Of a stretch of 64,000 nucleotides of DNA, positions 13,030-24,370 are shown one piece after another; within the stretch, counting starts at the first letter, position 1; each line of letters starts with the position of its first letter. The stretch spans positions 20,160,100 through 20,224,099 of the forward strand of contig CM067059.1 of assembly GCA_033980235.1 (NCBI GenBank), in the 5' to 3' direction. Position numbers and translations under genes: made by a program. A model generated the notes under the pieces. That model ran no database searches and was not told where the DNA came from. It saw nothing but the letters and a program-made list of their open reading frames with translations. The DNA is from Diadema setosum. Taxonomy: Eukaryota; Echinodermata; Echinoidea; Diadematoida; Diadematidae.

Positions 13030-13450
13030 TTAATGGACTAAAATGGTCCTTTAGAATTCACCTCAAATATGGATTCAGTGAACGATGAAATATTGGTAGT
13101 ATGCAGTAGTGGAGGAAAATCAAACAACTTGTTCAAAAGTTATGAACTTTTAAAGTTTTGGTTAAATCCCTGTGCTGTCATCGCTGGATAAGAAGACAAG
13201 GATTTGTGATGTCATAGTAGAACAACGATATAAAAAAAAAAAAAATTCACAGACCTCCACACAATTTCATTTCTAATGAAAAAAACATGCATTCCTTTGA
13301 CTTTCTATCATACTAACTGACAAATGTATCGAAAAAGGGTATCATCATACCCCGTTGCATTCTGAAAGAAGTAAGTCAAGTGCTCTTTCATTATGGTGGA
13401 AAAATGAAAATATGTTAAATTCTCTTTAGATCTTTATTATATTGTTCCCT
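13030..13450. mobile_element. decayed copy of the family-1 TTAA MITE
   Basis: Order and wording follow the element at 2896-3454: GGTCCTTTAGAATTCACCTC, then GAGGAAAATC with TTCAAAAGTTATGAACTTT, then GATGTCATAGTAGAACAACG. At the far end come TTAAATTCTCTTT and ATTGTT. Termini and TTAA duplications are no longer clean, so this is an old copy. Confidence 0.6.
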
Positions 13451-13840
13451 TTAGATATTCACATACTGGGACAAGTATGGCATTTGCAAACATGCACCAG
13501 ACATACAGAAAGCCTTCATCTAAAACTATGATACAAACATATTTACACTAAGAAGACACAAGATCTCATGTTTAACTTCTGTTTCTACCATTTGACTATC
13601 ATCACACTGTATTTAGGCAAGTTTTAAAGGTGCAATACTAGGTTCAATAATCAGAAAGTGGAAGTTTTTCTCATGATTTCATGTCAATGAGGGTATTTTG
13701 TAAAGCCATCATCTTCTTATCCGTCAGATTTCAATCTATTTAATTATAGCCAAATAAAAGATGGTATGAAATGGTGCTCCAAGCCCAAGCTGCATTGTCT
13801 TCAAAAGTATGCCATTTGTAGATGCTGAAAATCTGACCAC

Positions 13841-13848
13841 ATATATAA

Positions 13849-13890
<42 letters not shown>

Positions 13891-13906
13891 GTATATATAT
13901 ACATGA

Positions 13907-13937
<31 letters not shown>

Positions 13938-14006
13938 CATACATATATATATACATGAATATATATATATGTATATATATACATATATATGTGTGTGTGT
14001 GTGTGT
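13841..14006. repeat. compound (AT)n/(GTAT)n/(GT)n microsatellite
   Basis: About 165 bases of alternating AT with interspersed ATACATGAAT and ATGTATAT variants, ending in (GT)8. Open frames of 80-100 codons reported through it (Tyr/Ile repeats) are artefacts of the dinucleotide repeat. Confidence 0.95.
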
Positions 14007-14807
14007 AGACTTCAATTTGCCTCTCCAATGCATCGTTGTTTTTCATATTCGCTTCCTCTGCATCAAACAATAATATTGACCTTTAATTGCCACATACAGA
14101 TACAAAGCTCGAAACTCAAAACAATTCCCTTTCTTGTATGTCTCATCTAATCTCATCTATTATATATCAATTTGATACATCGGCCCAGTTTTACAGAATT
14201 CACTTCCTGCATCACTGCAAAAGAGTCCAATTTCACAACTGGTTAAATCCAGAAGAATATTCACTCATTAGGTATAAAGAGTTAATTTTCTTCTTCATGT
14301 CATAAGCACACATTTTGATACTGCACATACCGTGATAAGATACACTATTCCTGGTGTACACTACATAAGCCCCAGTGGATTTTCCTGTGTAATTACAAAC
14401 AACCACTTACTCACTAATTGAAAGTGTTTTTTCCTTTCATGCTGCGTGACTTGTGAGTATGAGCTCAGTTTAAGTCTCACATTTCTGCTGTTTCCCAGTA
14501 TAATTTGTTTGTTTGTGTTCTTGCTGTTTAGCGATATTTCTGCATGGAAATAAAATAAAGGAACTGGAAGTGTCTTGATTAGACAACCAGGACCACACCC
14601 TGCCAAAGCAGGAAATACTGGCCCTTATTAGTATTCCAGCGAAAACGAATTAGGGAATCTACATCGTCGAGACGATACAATTTTATGGGAAAATGAACGC
14701 AGTGTAAATATCAGAGTACATGTATTAGTATAGTATGATAGGCTGATGAGCACGCAAGCAATTTAGACGATGGATGCACGCAATTCACATGTACCACCTC
14801 ACCCGGT

Positions 14808-14989
14808 GTGTTTCTACTGAGAATCGTCCCTCGCATCACCATGCATCGACCACCTCAAAAGGTGGACGACCTCGCATCTGTTTCTACCGAGGAAATATTC
14901 GAGGTGTCACCACGCATCACCGCGCATCACCACGAATCACCTCGCATCGCCTGGCATCACCTCGAATTTTCGTCGCTCAGTAGAAACAC
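14808..14989. mobile_element. 182-base TIR element with CGCATCACC-type tandem core
   Basis: Perfect 14-base terminal inverted repeats (GTGTTTCTACTGAG and CTCAGTAGAAACAC) enclose a core with about seven loosely repeated decamers of the form CGCATCACCN at 14835-14965, and a small hairpin ACCACCTC..GGTGG. Composition is GC-richer than the flanks. Target duplications were not resolved. The 155-codon open frame crossing it is explained by the tandem core. Confidence 0.65.
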
Positions 14990-15445
14990 GCTCGTAGACA
15001 CCAGTCCCTGGATCGAGTGGTATGGTGTAACCTCACACATTAATGTGCACATCTATAAACAGCAATCATATAATTCAACTCGGCATTTTAAAGACAACTT
15101 TTCCTACAGTGATGCACTTTCTTCCTTTCTCTCACTTCCTCTATCTCTTTCTATCTGTCAATCTCATTTTATTTTGATGACTGGCATGAGGCTTTCCAAT
15201 ACATTTCATTATAGCTTTGAAAAGCACATTTATGGAACACTACAGCTGCAGATTTGGTCACTGATAAAATTGTAATGTGAAAATGAATTGCATGGAGTCT
15301 CTTTTTCTTGTTGATTTTTTCTTTTCTCAGGATGTAATTTACTGTAAATGTGTGTTTTCATGCTCCATTACTGAGACATGACTTCATATGTTCTCTTTAC
15401 ATGGCAGCTGTTTCATAGCAATGTAACCTCGTGTCCTATCTTATT

Positions 15446-15670
15446 GTGTACGCCATAGATTTTGCGAGTCTAAATTTTTGCGAATCGGGAATTCCTGACG
15501 ATTTCGCGAGTGGTTAAATTCGCGATCGTGGAGTCCTGTACTGAACGGAGAAGTGTACACGTGTACGTCACATTCACATCGAGATCAGAGTCAATATTTT
15601 CGCGTGTCTTTAATTTCGCGAATAGCACCTGACTCGCGAAATTCGAGAAATATTCGGCGAATACAGTATA
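15446..15670. mobile_element. TTCGCG-rich MITE-like repeat
   Basis: Loose terminal inverted repeats (left TTTTGCGAGTC, right GACTCGCGAAA) and many TCGCGAA motifs sit in an otherwise CpG-poor region. Related sequence occurs at 40030-40200 and, with cleaner ends, at 46186-46390. Confidence 0.55.
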
Positions 15671-15907
15671 TTACATCTGATGAAACGTTTGATGAAACAT
15701 TATGTTTGATTGATTATATTCTATGATTGAGGTAAACAAGAACACTATATGGAAATACAGTAGATTTTAAAAGATCTACGATGGCCTTTCCTTTGACATT
15801 GCAAATTAAATAGGAAAGGGATGCTGCAATCCAAGCTTACGTCAGAGCCACCAGATTGTCACACTACTCAGTACTCTGTGCATACTACTATAATCCACAA
15901 CAAAGAT

Positions 15908-16305
15908 ACTCTTAAAAGCAAGTAGAGGGGTGAAGGTTGAGGTGTGAGTTTTCATCAATTTGTCTCCCTCTACAAATGAAATTTGTATGATCGCAACTGC
16001 TGATCTTTAAATTTAACAAACATGACGGAAAAAAGGAACCGCGGGACTCGAACCTGCCATCTACTGCTTTCCGGGCAGCGGCTCTACCACCAGTCTGTCA
16101 ATGGTTGCTGGCAGTGACACGATGAACTTGGAACAAATACCCAAGCTCCGAAATTCAGCAGTAGATGACGGGTTCGAGTCCCGTGGCACCTTTTTCCCGT
16201 CATGTTTGTTAAACTTACATATCAGCATTTGCGATCTTACAAATTTCATATGTAGAGGGAGACAAATTGAAGAAAACTCACATCTCAAAGGTACTCTTAT
16301 TGGGT
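15908..16305. repeat. inverted pair of tRNA-derived repeats (foldback)
   Basis: The left arm (about 15926-16070) and right arm (about 16150-16290) are reverse complements over more than 120 bases. Both share GTGAGTTTTC, TTTGTCTCCCTCTACA, AACAAACATGACGG and a tRNA-like GGTTCGAGTCCCG / GGACTCGAAC B box. The arms are separated by about 80 bases that contain the rest of the tRNA-like unit of the left arm. The transcript of either strand would fold into a long hairpin. Confidence 0.75.
16035..16108 (-). pseudogene. tRNA-like sequence in the left arm
   Basis: Read on the minus strand it starts GCAACC and ends GGTTCC. An A-box-like TGGTAGAGCCG and a B box GGTTCGAGTCC are present. The anticodon stem CTGC/GCAG closes a 7-base loop CCGGAAA, giving GGA at the anticodon position but C instead of U at position 33. 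Acceptor and T stems have mismatches. This fits a SINE head or tRNA pseudogene better than a working tRNA-Ser. Confidence 0.5.
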
Positions 16306-16726
16306 AGCATTTGGGTAGATGTGTTTGGCTATATGGACAATCACTAAAACAGGAGCATATATTGACATATGCTTGATTCACGTTTTCATGCCAACACCGA
16401 TAGGTCTGATGGACGATGTCACTCCTCAGGGCATGCAAACATGCCTGGTGCAAGTGCCATCACAGGCCTGCAAACAAGGTGCCCCACAAACCTGGCAGTG
16501 AAACGTCTGGTCTGCCGACTCTCATCTTCTCTCCCTCCTACCGACCCCTCACATTCCGAGCGGTTTGCTTCTTATTTTCTCAGGACAGTCACTTCTCTGG
16601 CATTTTTCTACACTGGCATGTCGCTGTGTTTTCCTTTCTACTTTTCTGTTATTGTTTTCTTTGTTTCCTCTACTTCCACTGCCCTAAAAAACATACCACT
16701 GTGACTGAATTCTTGCTCACTTACAG

Positions 16727-17014
16727 CCAATCTCCCCAGATGAACTTGGAAAAGTCGAGTGCAAAGGTCATCCGGAGGGTAAGTTCACTTCCCCCTACTG
16801 TAGTGGGGATCTGCCTAGTCTATGGGGAGGAGACTCAAAGTTGTACAGTCCAAAGCATTGCCAAGATGACATAGATAGGAAATACAAAGCATATATTGAT
16901 CAGATGACTGCTTGGGTGAAGCTTATCTCATACTTGGAGAAAGGTGATGAGTTTGCAGCACAAGTGGGACTGACCAATGCCACTGACCAGCAGGAAAATG
17001 AGCACAAAGTGTGA
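16727..17014 (+). CDS. orphan coding stretch, probable terminal exon or gene fragment, function unknown
   Basis: A 95-codon open frame runs from just after a good splice acceptor (pyrimidine-rich 16620-16700, then TGCTCACTTACAG|CC) to a TGA at 17012-17014. It has no start codon of its own and an in-frame TGA 18 bases before the acceptor, so it would be a 3' exon. The peptide has real protein character: it begins PISPDELGKVECKGHPEG, contains SPYCSGDLPSLWGGDSKLYS and four cysteines or so in the first half, then an amphipathic-looking helix KYKAYIDQMTAWVKLISYLE, and ends with an acidic, Gln/Asn-rich tail. I do not recognise the family. A GT at 16778-16779 (GAGG|GTAAGT) could be an alternative donor, which would make the exon 51 bases. 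No poly(A) signal AATAAA was seen shortly downstream. It could be a nested gene on the opposite strand to AKT, a captured gene fragment, or a decayed copy. Confidence 0.5.
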   Translation, partial: PISPDELGKVECKGHPEGKFTSPYCSGDLPSLWGGDSKLYSPKHCQDDIDRKYKAYIDQMTAWVKLISYLEKGDEFAAQVGLTNATDQQENEHKV

Positions 17015-18458
17015 AGAAGTAGACTACCCCCATGTCAAATTTGAGACTTTGATCTTGGTATGTCTGGATGTTTGTTGTTGATAAATAGGAGCATCTTGCT
17101 TACAACGACGAAACCGACTAGGGGAAAAAGTGACAGGACTTGAACTAGCAGCAGGGATGGAAAGGCAAAAATCCACTCTCAAACTGATGTCTCAGTGATC
17201 AGGCTCACCCATGTCGCCCACCTGACGGATTTCACTTCAGGCTCATTGTGCCAATGACAGACGATGCTTAATATCATCTGGTTGTATAATTGTTCCTTTT
17301 TTGGATGAAAAAAAACATCAAATGTTTGTAACAACTGACAACAACAAACAAAACACACAAAAAACATGCACAAAAGAACAAATATAAGTGCAAAGCCTTG
17401 TTTGCTATTCCTCATTGATTCATGTATAGCAACACTCACAAATAGTTCACCGTTGGTAAACACCACGCATACAATGTACTAGAGGAGATAAACCACGGTT
17501 GTACATTGGTTTGTTTGTTTGTTTGTTTTTCCATTCCAGATGATAGCCTCTACGACGACAGAGACATCTTTTGAATTCTTTGCTGGACTTAACTCCAGGT
17601 CAGAAGAATGCATCGTACATACCTATACATCAGAACATTGTCATAGAATCAGACATTTTCAAAACTCAAAATCATAACAAAGTCCATATAATCAATGACA
17701 AATAATTAGAACTGAGCTCCATAAAGCATATCAGTTATCACTGTCAGTGCCAAAACGAGATTCTGTAGACATTCCAAATCCTAGGGATATATAGACTACC
17801 AACACATCTTGGAGGTTTTGAAACCTGCAGATAATGCATGCATATTCGGAGAGACAAAATCTGTTTCATATACAATGTACCATAAACAGAGGGTAAAAGC
17901 TCGCCTAGGATGGGGGCGAAGTGTTACTGACGTCTTTTTCTCTCTTTCCGGCCGCCCTGAAATGGCACGACCAGGCTTGCATCAGCACAAAAAGCAAATT
18001 TCACACATAACGTCTGAGACGTGCCTTCTGAGGGCTGGGAATTATTCATGAAATTGGAATGATATTTCTGTGACGGTGGAAACTGCCACAGAGGAGGAGG
18101 GATCACAGATATTTAGTACAACTGTAAATGCCTGGGTTTGTCCTGCTTGCAAAACAGGTCCACTTCTCTTCTTGTTTTTTTCTTTTCAAAACTTACACAA
18201 GCCTGAATGTTTACAGGAGTGTGTATATATTCTGTAACTGCATGAATGTATGATTATATTATGTTTTGATCATTCTGAATTACTTGACTGTATGATAGGA
18301 TATGTCCATATCTCCCTCCTCCAAAATTGATTCAGATTACACAATCCAAATCATTATATGATACAATGCTGAACCATCTAATTCAATCTGGACCTCACAG
18401 GTCAACACATCTTCACGTCTTTTAGGACGATGCTGACTTAGCCAAATTCCATTAAAAA

Positions 18459-18525
<67 letters not shown>

Positions 18526-19588
18526 TCAACACATGTTTAGGAATGGTATGAAAACATGAATTTTCTTTGAAAGTAAGAGGACTGGCTGTTGGTGCATGAT
18601 TCATAGAACTCATGCATTTATGCCTGTGACAATTATATTGACAATATTTTCAGACAGATGCATTTCTGAAGAGGGAAAAAAATACTACCAAAAAAAAAAA
18701 AAATCCTATCTGACATCTGATGTTGTTCACTACAGCTGCACAAACAACACAGTACATTAGCCGCTGTGATCATCATCATGAAAGTTTTTTTGTTCATTCC
18801 TCACAAATGTATATTTTTGCATTTGTGTCCAAGTGGGACTATAGGTGTGGATAAATGCATCCAGAAAAGAAATGTGGCTTACAACTCGGAAAATAAGCTG
18901 TTGGAGAAGTGAATCCCTGAGCAGTGTGCGTGTTTGTTGATAGCTGTTTATCAGAATACTTTGCTTTCATAATATCTCTTGGAGAGAGGGAGAGAGTTTC
19001 TAGAAATTTCCACAGCAATTTTCAACTCAATTTTTTTTCCTCCACCCATGAAGCTCATTCATATATCTCTCAAATCCTCAGTGTAGTTTTGGTGAGAAAC
19101 ACAACATAACCTCTACAGGAGACTGGCCATACTTCATTCTCTGAATGATTGATAATGCAATGTATGTCTCTCTCTGGTTATGTATGGACTACACTTTTTT
19201 TTTTCAAATAATATTTATTCACTTCCATTCAAATAATACCGGTACCAGAAACATCAATTACTATTCAATACAATAGAATAGTTCCTTTAACAAAGGTAGC
19301 AATTGAGACATACATTTCATTTTTCAATATAGCAAATAAAATGTCAATTGTACAGTAAATTACTAACAAAAATGGAAGTATATTACATCTAAAATAAAAC
19401 CCATCCCCCCAAAACAATTCTCCCTAGCCACCCTTCCTAACAATATACCCTTAAACTACCGGGAACATCAAAACCCCTGCATATTCACATTGCCCCTCCC
19501 CCTTAAAATTCAGTCCATTACCAGACAGACATCTGTCTTTCCTCCCAGCCCCCCTAAGTTCCCAGTCAAAAAAACAAAAACAAAAACA
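17015..19588. other. intronic stretch with A-run plus (TA)n, otherwise nothing recognised
   Basis: It holds an A run then (TA)22 at about 18454-18520 and a TTTG repeat at 17508-17529. No exon or mobile element was identified. A degraded tRNA-like segment near 17115-17215 is too weak to call. Confidence 0.5.
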
Positions 19589-20921
19589 ACTAGAAATGTC
19601 GCTTTGGCGACTGGTATGCCTCCGCCATAATGCATGATTTTCCCAATAGGTCTAGATAGTACATGTGGACAATGTGTGATTACATTTTCACAAAATTGGC
19701 AAAATATTGAAATGACAAGTTTGTCACAAATGTGTTGAATGTTCACCTTCCTTGACCTAGGTTTAATTGGATAAATAGGAGAGCATGTATCTAGGGATTT
19801 CAGGACTTTAACTCGACTTTGACCCATTCATACATTTAGGCATTGAGTAATTTTCAAGGTACAGGTGTGGAGAAAAAGTGCAATTACTGAATTGAATAGT
19901 AAATTGTTACCATTTTCATCTGGCCCTTGACCCTAAAATTCATAAGATAATCATTTTCAGGTAGAACATGCATAATATGTACTAAGTTTCAAGATAACTT
20001 GAGCCACTTCCGAGATATGGAGGAAGAAGTTAGTTCAGCACTTTCACTTGATCTTTGACCTTTTGACCTTTGAGGCAAAAAAAGAAGAAAAAAAAAAACT
20101 TTCCAGAGAATTTCTATTAGGTTACAAATGTATGCATACACCAAGTGTAAAAAAAAAAAAAAAAAAAAATGCCTGCTGGCATTGCATGATAGGAGGGAAA
20201 TAGTAAAATTTTGAAGTGTTGCACTTGACCTTTGACCCCTGACCTTTGACCCCATGAACCCTACATTCTCTAGATAATCACTTCCAGTCAGTATATGTAT
20301 ATACTATGTTCCATGAAGATACCTTGAACAATTTTCCAAGGTACGGAGAAAAAAAAAGTTTAAATATTTTTACTTGACCTTTTGACCTTTGACCTTTGAC
20401 CTCATGACCCAAACTTTCACCAGAGAATCTTAATTGGGTAATACATGTATACACTAAGTTTCAAGAAAATATCTTCAGGCATTCAATAGATATGGTGGAA
20501 ATAGTAAAATTTTATGTATTTGACCCTGACCTTTTGGCCTTTGACCTTTGACCTCATGACCCAAACTTTCACCAGAGAATCTTAATTGGGTAATACATGT
20601 ATACACTAAGTTTCAAGAAAATATCTTCAGGCATTCAATAGATATGGTGGAAATAGTGAAATTTTATGTATTTGACCTTGACCTTTTGACCTTTGACCTT
20701 GAGCATGTGCACCCAAAAGTTGATAGGCACAACTTCACTCCCTAATACACAAACATGCCAAGTTTCATTTGGATACCTCAACGGGTTTTGATAGTTACCT
20801 TGTCCACAAAATTCATTACGGACGGACGGAAGGACGGACGGACGGACGGACGGAAGGACAGACGGATGGACGGACGGACGGACAACCCGAAAACATAAAC
20901 CACTTCGTGGCGGAGGCATAA
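19589..20921 (+). mobile_element. hairpin-ended tandem-repeat element C (HINE-like)
   Basis: It starts ACTAGAAATG, then a hairpin GTCGC..GCGAC (19598-19611), then subterminal TATGCCTCCGCCA. It ends with hairpin CCAC-TTC-GTGG followed by CGGAGGCATA, the inverse of the left subterminal repeat. The core is a roughly 150-base tandem repeat. Units at 20401-20551 and 20552-20702 are nearly identical, and older units lie to the left. Each carries TGACCTTTGACCT runs and CAAGTTTCAAG-type motifs. A GGAC/GACG microsatellite (20820-20883) precedes the 3' hairpin. This order matches non-autonomous Helentron derivatives. No protein is encoded. Confidence 0.65.
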
Positions 20922-21189
20922 AAATACCCATCACACACACACACACAGACACAGACACACATACACAAACACACAGTCATGCACATGCATAAACATGTAC
21001 ACATAAAGAACAGAATTATGCAAATTAACTACTAATTATGTCTGGTAGCCTTGATATGTTTCATGTTTGCTCTACAAGTAAACTGACATCTTTCATTTTG
21101 CTCATTAATTTTTCATAGGGCATTTTACTTCAAAGACTTCTGCCTCATTCACACAATACCATTATTTCAATGAAAAATGTGAAACTTAA

Positions 21190-21747
21190 AGGTAGGGGAT
21201 ACCTTTTACAGACCTCCCAAAATGCAGCAAAACATTAAATATGAACCTCAGGGGACTTGTTTAGGCCACTGCTGAGAAATTTGGAAGTCAACAGTTATCT
21301 ATATACAATTTGAATAATGCACAAAACTCAACTACTCAGTAGTTCTGTGTGTCAGCCACACTTAAGCCTTTTTGTTGCAGTCTTCTGTATTTTTTAATCT
21401 ATAAACACAAATCTAAAAGTATAAGAGCTGATGTAAAAACATATGGAGTGTGTGGCAAGAATGTATATAGAAATGTTTGTAAGTTTTGATGAACTTTCTT
21501 CACAAAATATACATGATGGACACACATGCAGCGCATGGGTCTGCAAAGGTAGCCTAGTAATGTACTGGAATTTACGGTGAGCCCCGAAAAAAAATTCAAT
21601 TCAAAATCTAACGGTCAATAAAAATGTACTAAATGTTACCTTCCACTTTCAATACTTTATGGGAGTTTCTAAAATGATACTCTCTTCAACATACCACTGT
21701 ATTTGTACAACTCTTCATTTAAGGCATGCAAATGGGATTCCCTACCT
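21190..21747. mobile_element. TTAA-flanked MITE (family 3)
   Basis: TTAA lies at 21186-21189 and 21748-21751. Left end AGGTAGGGGATACC, right end GGGATTCCCTACCT: inverted with one mismatch and a small offset. It is 558 bases with no convincing internal open frame. piggyBac-type target preference makes it a third family beside those at 2896 and 6585. Confidence 0.75.
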
Positions 21748-22739
21748 TTAAAAGTACAATTGTTCAGGTTGCAGACTGACTTCAGCATTTCTTGGCTCCG
21801 AGTGATTTGATCACTTTCTGCAGCTCAATACTTCTAAGAGCTCATAACATGGATCCTGTTTGTTTACCAGTGGATATGGTTATGAAATGCATTCTTTTCA
21901 CTTATAATAACAATAACAGCAACAAATCAATGTTTCATAATAATTTTTTTTTCCCAGCAAAATCATGTCTGGTGTATGCCCTGTAGCTGTTGCTATTCTT
22001 AACTCTTAACATGAATAAGAGAGACAAATACATACTGCTCTTTATTTAAACAATTTGTTATGTTGCCATTAGCCAGTTGAAGCATAACCATAACATTTTC
22101 ACTCTTTGACAAGCATTTTAATACACAGATTGATTTTCCATGGCCCCAAAACTGGCTTGTTTCACACAACTTTCCATACTTGGATAGAAGGTTTGTTTGC
22201 AGTAAACACTGACAGCCAGGCAATGCTCCTCCTCTGTTTTGCACCAATCATACAAGACAAGAAAACAAAACAAAACAAAACACACCACCCAATAACAACA
22301 CCGCCCTCACAGACAAGGGGCCTTGAGGTTTGGGCCAGGGAGGAGTTCAACGACATGATACTGAGCCGTCAAAACACAACATGGAGGACAAACGAACTTT
22401 TCCTCGGCCTTGCCATGGAAAGAGCTAAAAAAGGAAAAGAAAAGGAAAAAAATAACATCATGCAGCAGGCAAACAGTGACATTCATCCTCTCATCTCCTC
22501 TGAAGGCAAAACTAACACAATGTTCCTCGTAAACACTCAACACTGCTTCTGACACCACGTAGCAGATAATGATGCTCGTGGAGAGTAAACCCACTGAATC
22601 CGTCCCTTCATAGCCTATTTCCAGCTTTCACTTGTCAGCTGGACATGCCTCCCATCCTCATCTTCAAGCTCTCCATCACCTGCAACCAGCAGCAGTAGAG
22701 GACTATACCATATCACAGCAATTACCCCCGGAGGACAAT

Positions 22740-22892
22740 TACCTCCCGGCTAAATACTGGTTAGTGATAAGGCTAGAATGAAAGTTTAGGGTTACGTTTA
22801 GGGTTAGAGTTATGTTTAGGGTTAGGATTAGGTTCAGGATCAGGATTAGGGTTAGGGTCAGGGGAAGGGTCTGGAGTAATTGCCCTAGACCC
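22740..22892 (+). repeat. degenerate telomere-like (TTAGGG)n patch
   Basis: About 10 imperfect TTAGGG units at 22787-22860 with variants TTAGGA and TCAGGG. They are enclosed by inverted-looking flanks (CAATTACCCCCGGAGG on the left, GGAGTAATTG on the right). The flanks suggest a repeat family carrying TTAGGG rather than a fusion of chromosome ends. A four-unit CCCTAA patch occurs at 56194-56210. Confidence 0.7.
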
Positions 22893-24050
22893 AACCAACA
22901 GATCTATCCCCTTGCCTACTTCCCTTGGTCATTACCTTCCACATAACCTTTCAGAACTACTAACTATGAAAAGAACAGAGATGAATCCCGAAGAATTGAT
23001 CCTACAAAGTTTTAACATAATTAGTTGGAATGTCAAAAGAGCAAAAATTTCAGGCAAGAAAGGGGGAGGGAGCCTTTGAAGAAATGAATCCCAACAAATT
23101 AAAAACAACAATAACAAAATAATTTGGGGTAAAATTTATAGCTGTGAACTGAAACAATTGACTGGGGGCTAGTTTTGTTTTGGCCCTTGACTGTTCCACA
23201 TTCTGCATTCCTGTGACAAATTCTCATGATAACCCAGGTCTTTGCTCTTAATTTCAGGGCAACATCAATGAAGGACATATCTGGGTTAAGCCAGGATTTA
23301 CTGTCACTCATAGACTCTGAACAACAAGGTTATGCGATTAAGACTCTCCTTTTATGTGCTGCTGAAAATATTGTCATTGTCTCTAACAGATCAATGAGTT
23401 CTTCCTCATCATCTCCTTTAGGCCCTCGACTTTCTCTCATTCCTAATCCTCAGTTTGCAATCCCATTGACTCTTTTGTAGGCCAGAGAGTCTTGTCTGAA
23501 GATAGGAAGAGTTAGGTCACACAGAAATGAACAGATGAATCATATTGCCCAGGCTCATTGTTAGTTAGCCAATGGATACCATCATGTGTAAAACAAACAA
23601 ACAAACAAACAAACAAACAAAAAATAGTAAACAATCTCTTGCCGGCATAACATGTCGAACATTATTGGGGACTTAAAGTCATATTAGTGATTCAATATGG
23701 GTCATTATGTAAAAATTTGTACGATCTGAAATCCCTTCCACTCTCCTTTATTATTCAAACAAATATGTAGACACGATGGAAGTACAATTCACTTAATAGA
23801 ACAACACACACACATAATCAAAATCCTACTACTCATATACCATTGAGGCTTCAGATATCGAAGCAAGATCATATTAGACATACATATGCATGTGAGGTGT
23901 ATGCGGCATGTCAGGGGGAGGGGAGCTCGACATTTGGACTCTGAGCGTAAAAAAGCGAGAAAAGGTCAGCGGAACTTCTGCTGGAAATCACCGCCAGTAC
24001 TGACTCTTCGGCAGAGAGCGGAGGGAAACGTGAGAATGGTCGCAGACCGA
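22893..24050. other. intronic stretch, nothing recognised
   Basis: Contains a CAAA repeat at 23591-23622 and a GC-richer unique patch from about 23910. No exon or mobile element was recognised. Confidence 0.5.
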
Positions 24051-24054
24051 CTGG

Positions 24055-24135
24055 TGTAAACAGGAAGATCCCGTCCCTCAACTAGTGCAGGCTGAATCAT
24101 TCCTGCATCGTCTGAGGATGTCTGCACTTCTCCAC
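24055..24135 (+). promoter_or_regulatory. FOX/ETS-like composite module, copy 1
   Basis: TGTAAACAGGAAGAT at 24055-24069 joins a forkhead core (TGTAAACA) to an ETS core (AGGAAG), matching the published FOX:ETS composite consensus as I remember it. GCTGAATCAT follows at 24091-24100 and GAGGATGTCT at 24114-24123. The same three blocks in the same order occur at 28078-28150. The surrounding 23930-24160 is GC-richer than average. The regulatory role is inferred from motif matches only. Confidence 0.35.
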
Positions 24136-24169
24136 TCGCATTCACAGCAGCCGGCCGGGAAGATAGACA

Positions 24170-24370
24170 GAATCAAAGACAGCGAGAGAGAGTGATAGAC
24201 AGACAGAGTTTACAAGTGAGTGAGAGGGAGGGAGCCACAGGGAGGGAGAGAGGGGAGAGGTAGCTGGAAAGGAACCAAGGAACAGAAATAGCTCAGGAGA
24301 GAGCCGGAAAAGGGACATAACGTCAAAAAGAGAATGTGTCAGAGAGGGGGAAGAGGAGAAGGCAGGCATA
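24170..24370 (+). repeat. purine-rich GA/GGGA tract
   Basis: About 200 bases are dominated by GAGAG, GACAGACAGA and GGGAGGGAG words. This gives strong purine/pyrimidine strand asymmetry of the kind that can form triplex or open chromatin. Degenerate simple sequence. Confidence 0.8.

Noticed and set aside
13736..14070. Three overlapping minus-strand frames of Tyr/Ile repeats
   Set aside because: Direct translation of the (AT)n/(GTAT)n microsatellite.
14808..15275. 155-codon plus-strand frame rich in His/Arg/Ser
   Set aside because: Its first third is the CGCATCACC tandem core of a TIR element and the rest is AT-rich noise.
16035..16108. Functional tRNA-Ser gene
   Set aside because: C instead of U before the anticodon, stem mismatches and its place inside a larger inverted repeat favour a SINE head or pseudogene.
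20635..20958. Minus-strand frame with 'RPSVRPSVLPS' repeats
   Set aside because: Product of the GGACGGACG microsatellite near the 3' end of element C.
22787..22860. True interstitial telomere marking a chromosome fusion
   Set aside because: Units are few and degenerate and are enclosed by repeat-like flanks.
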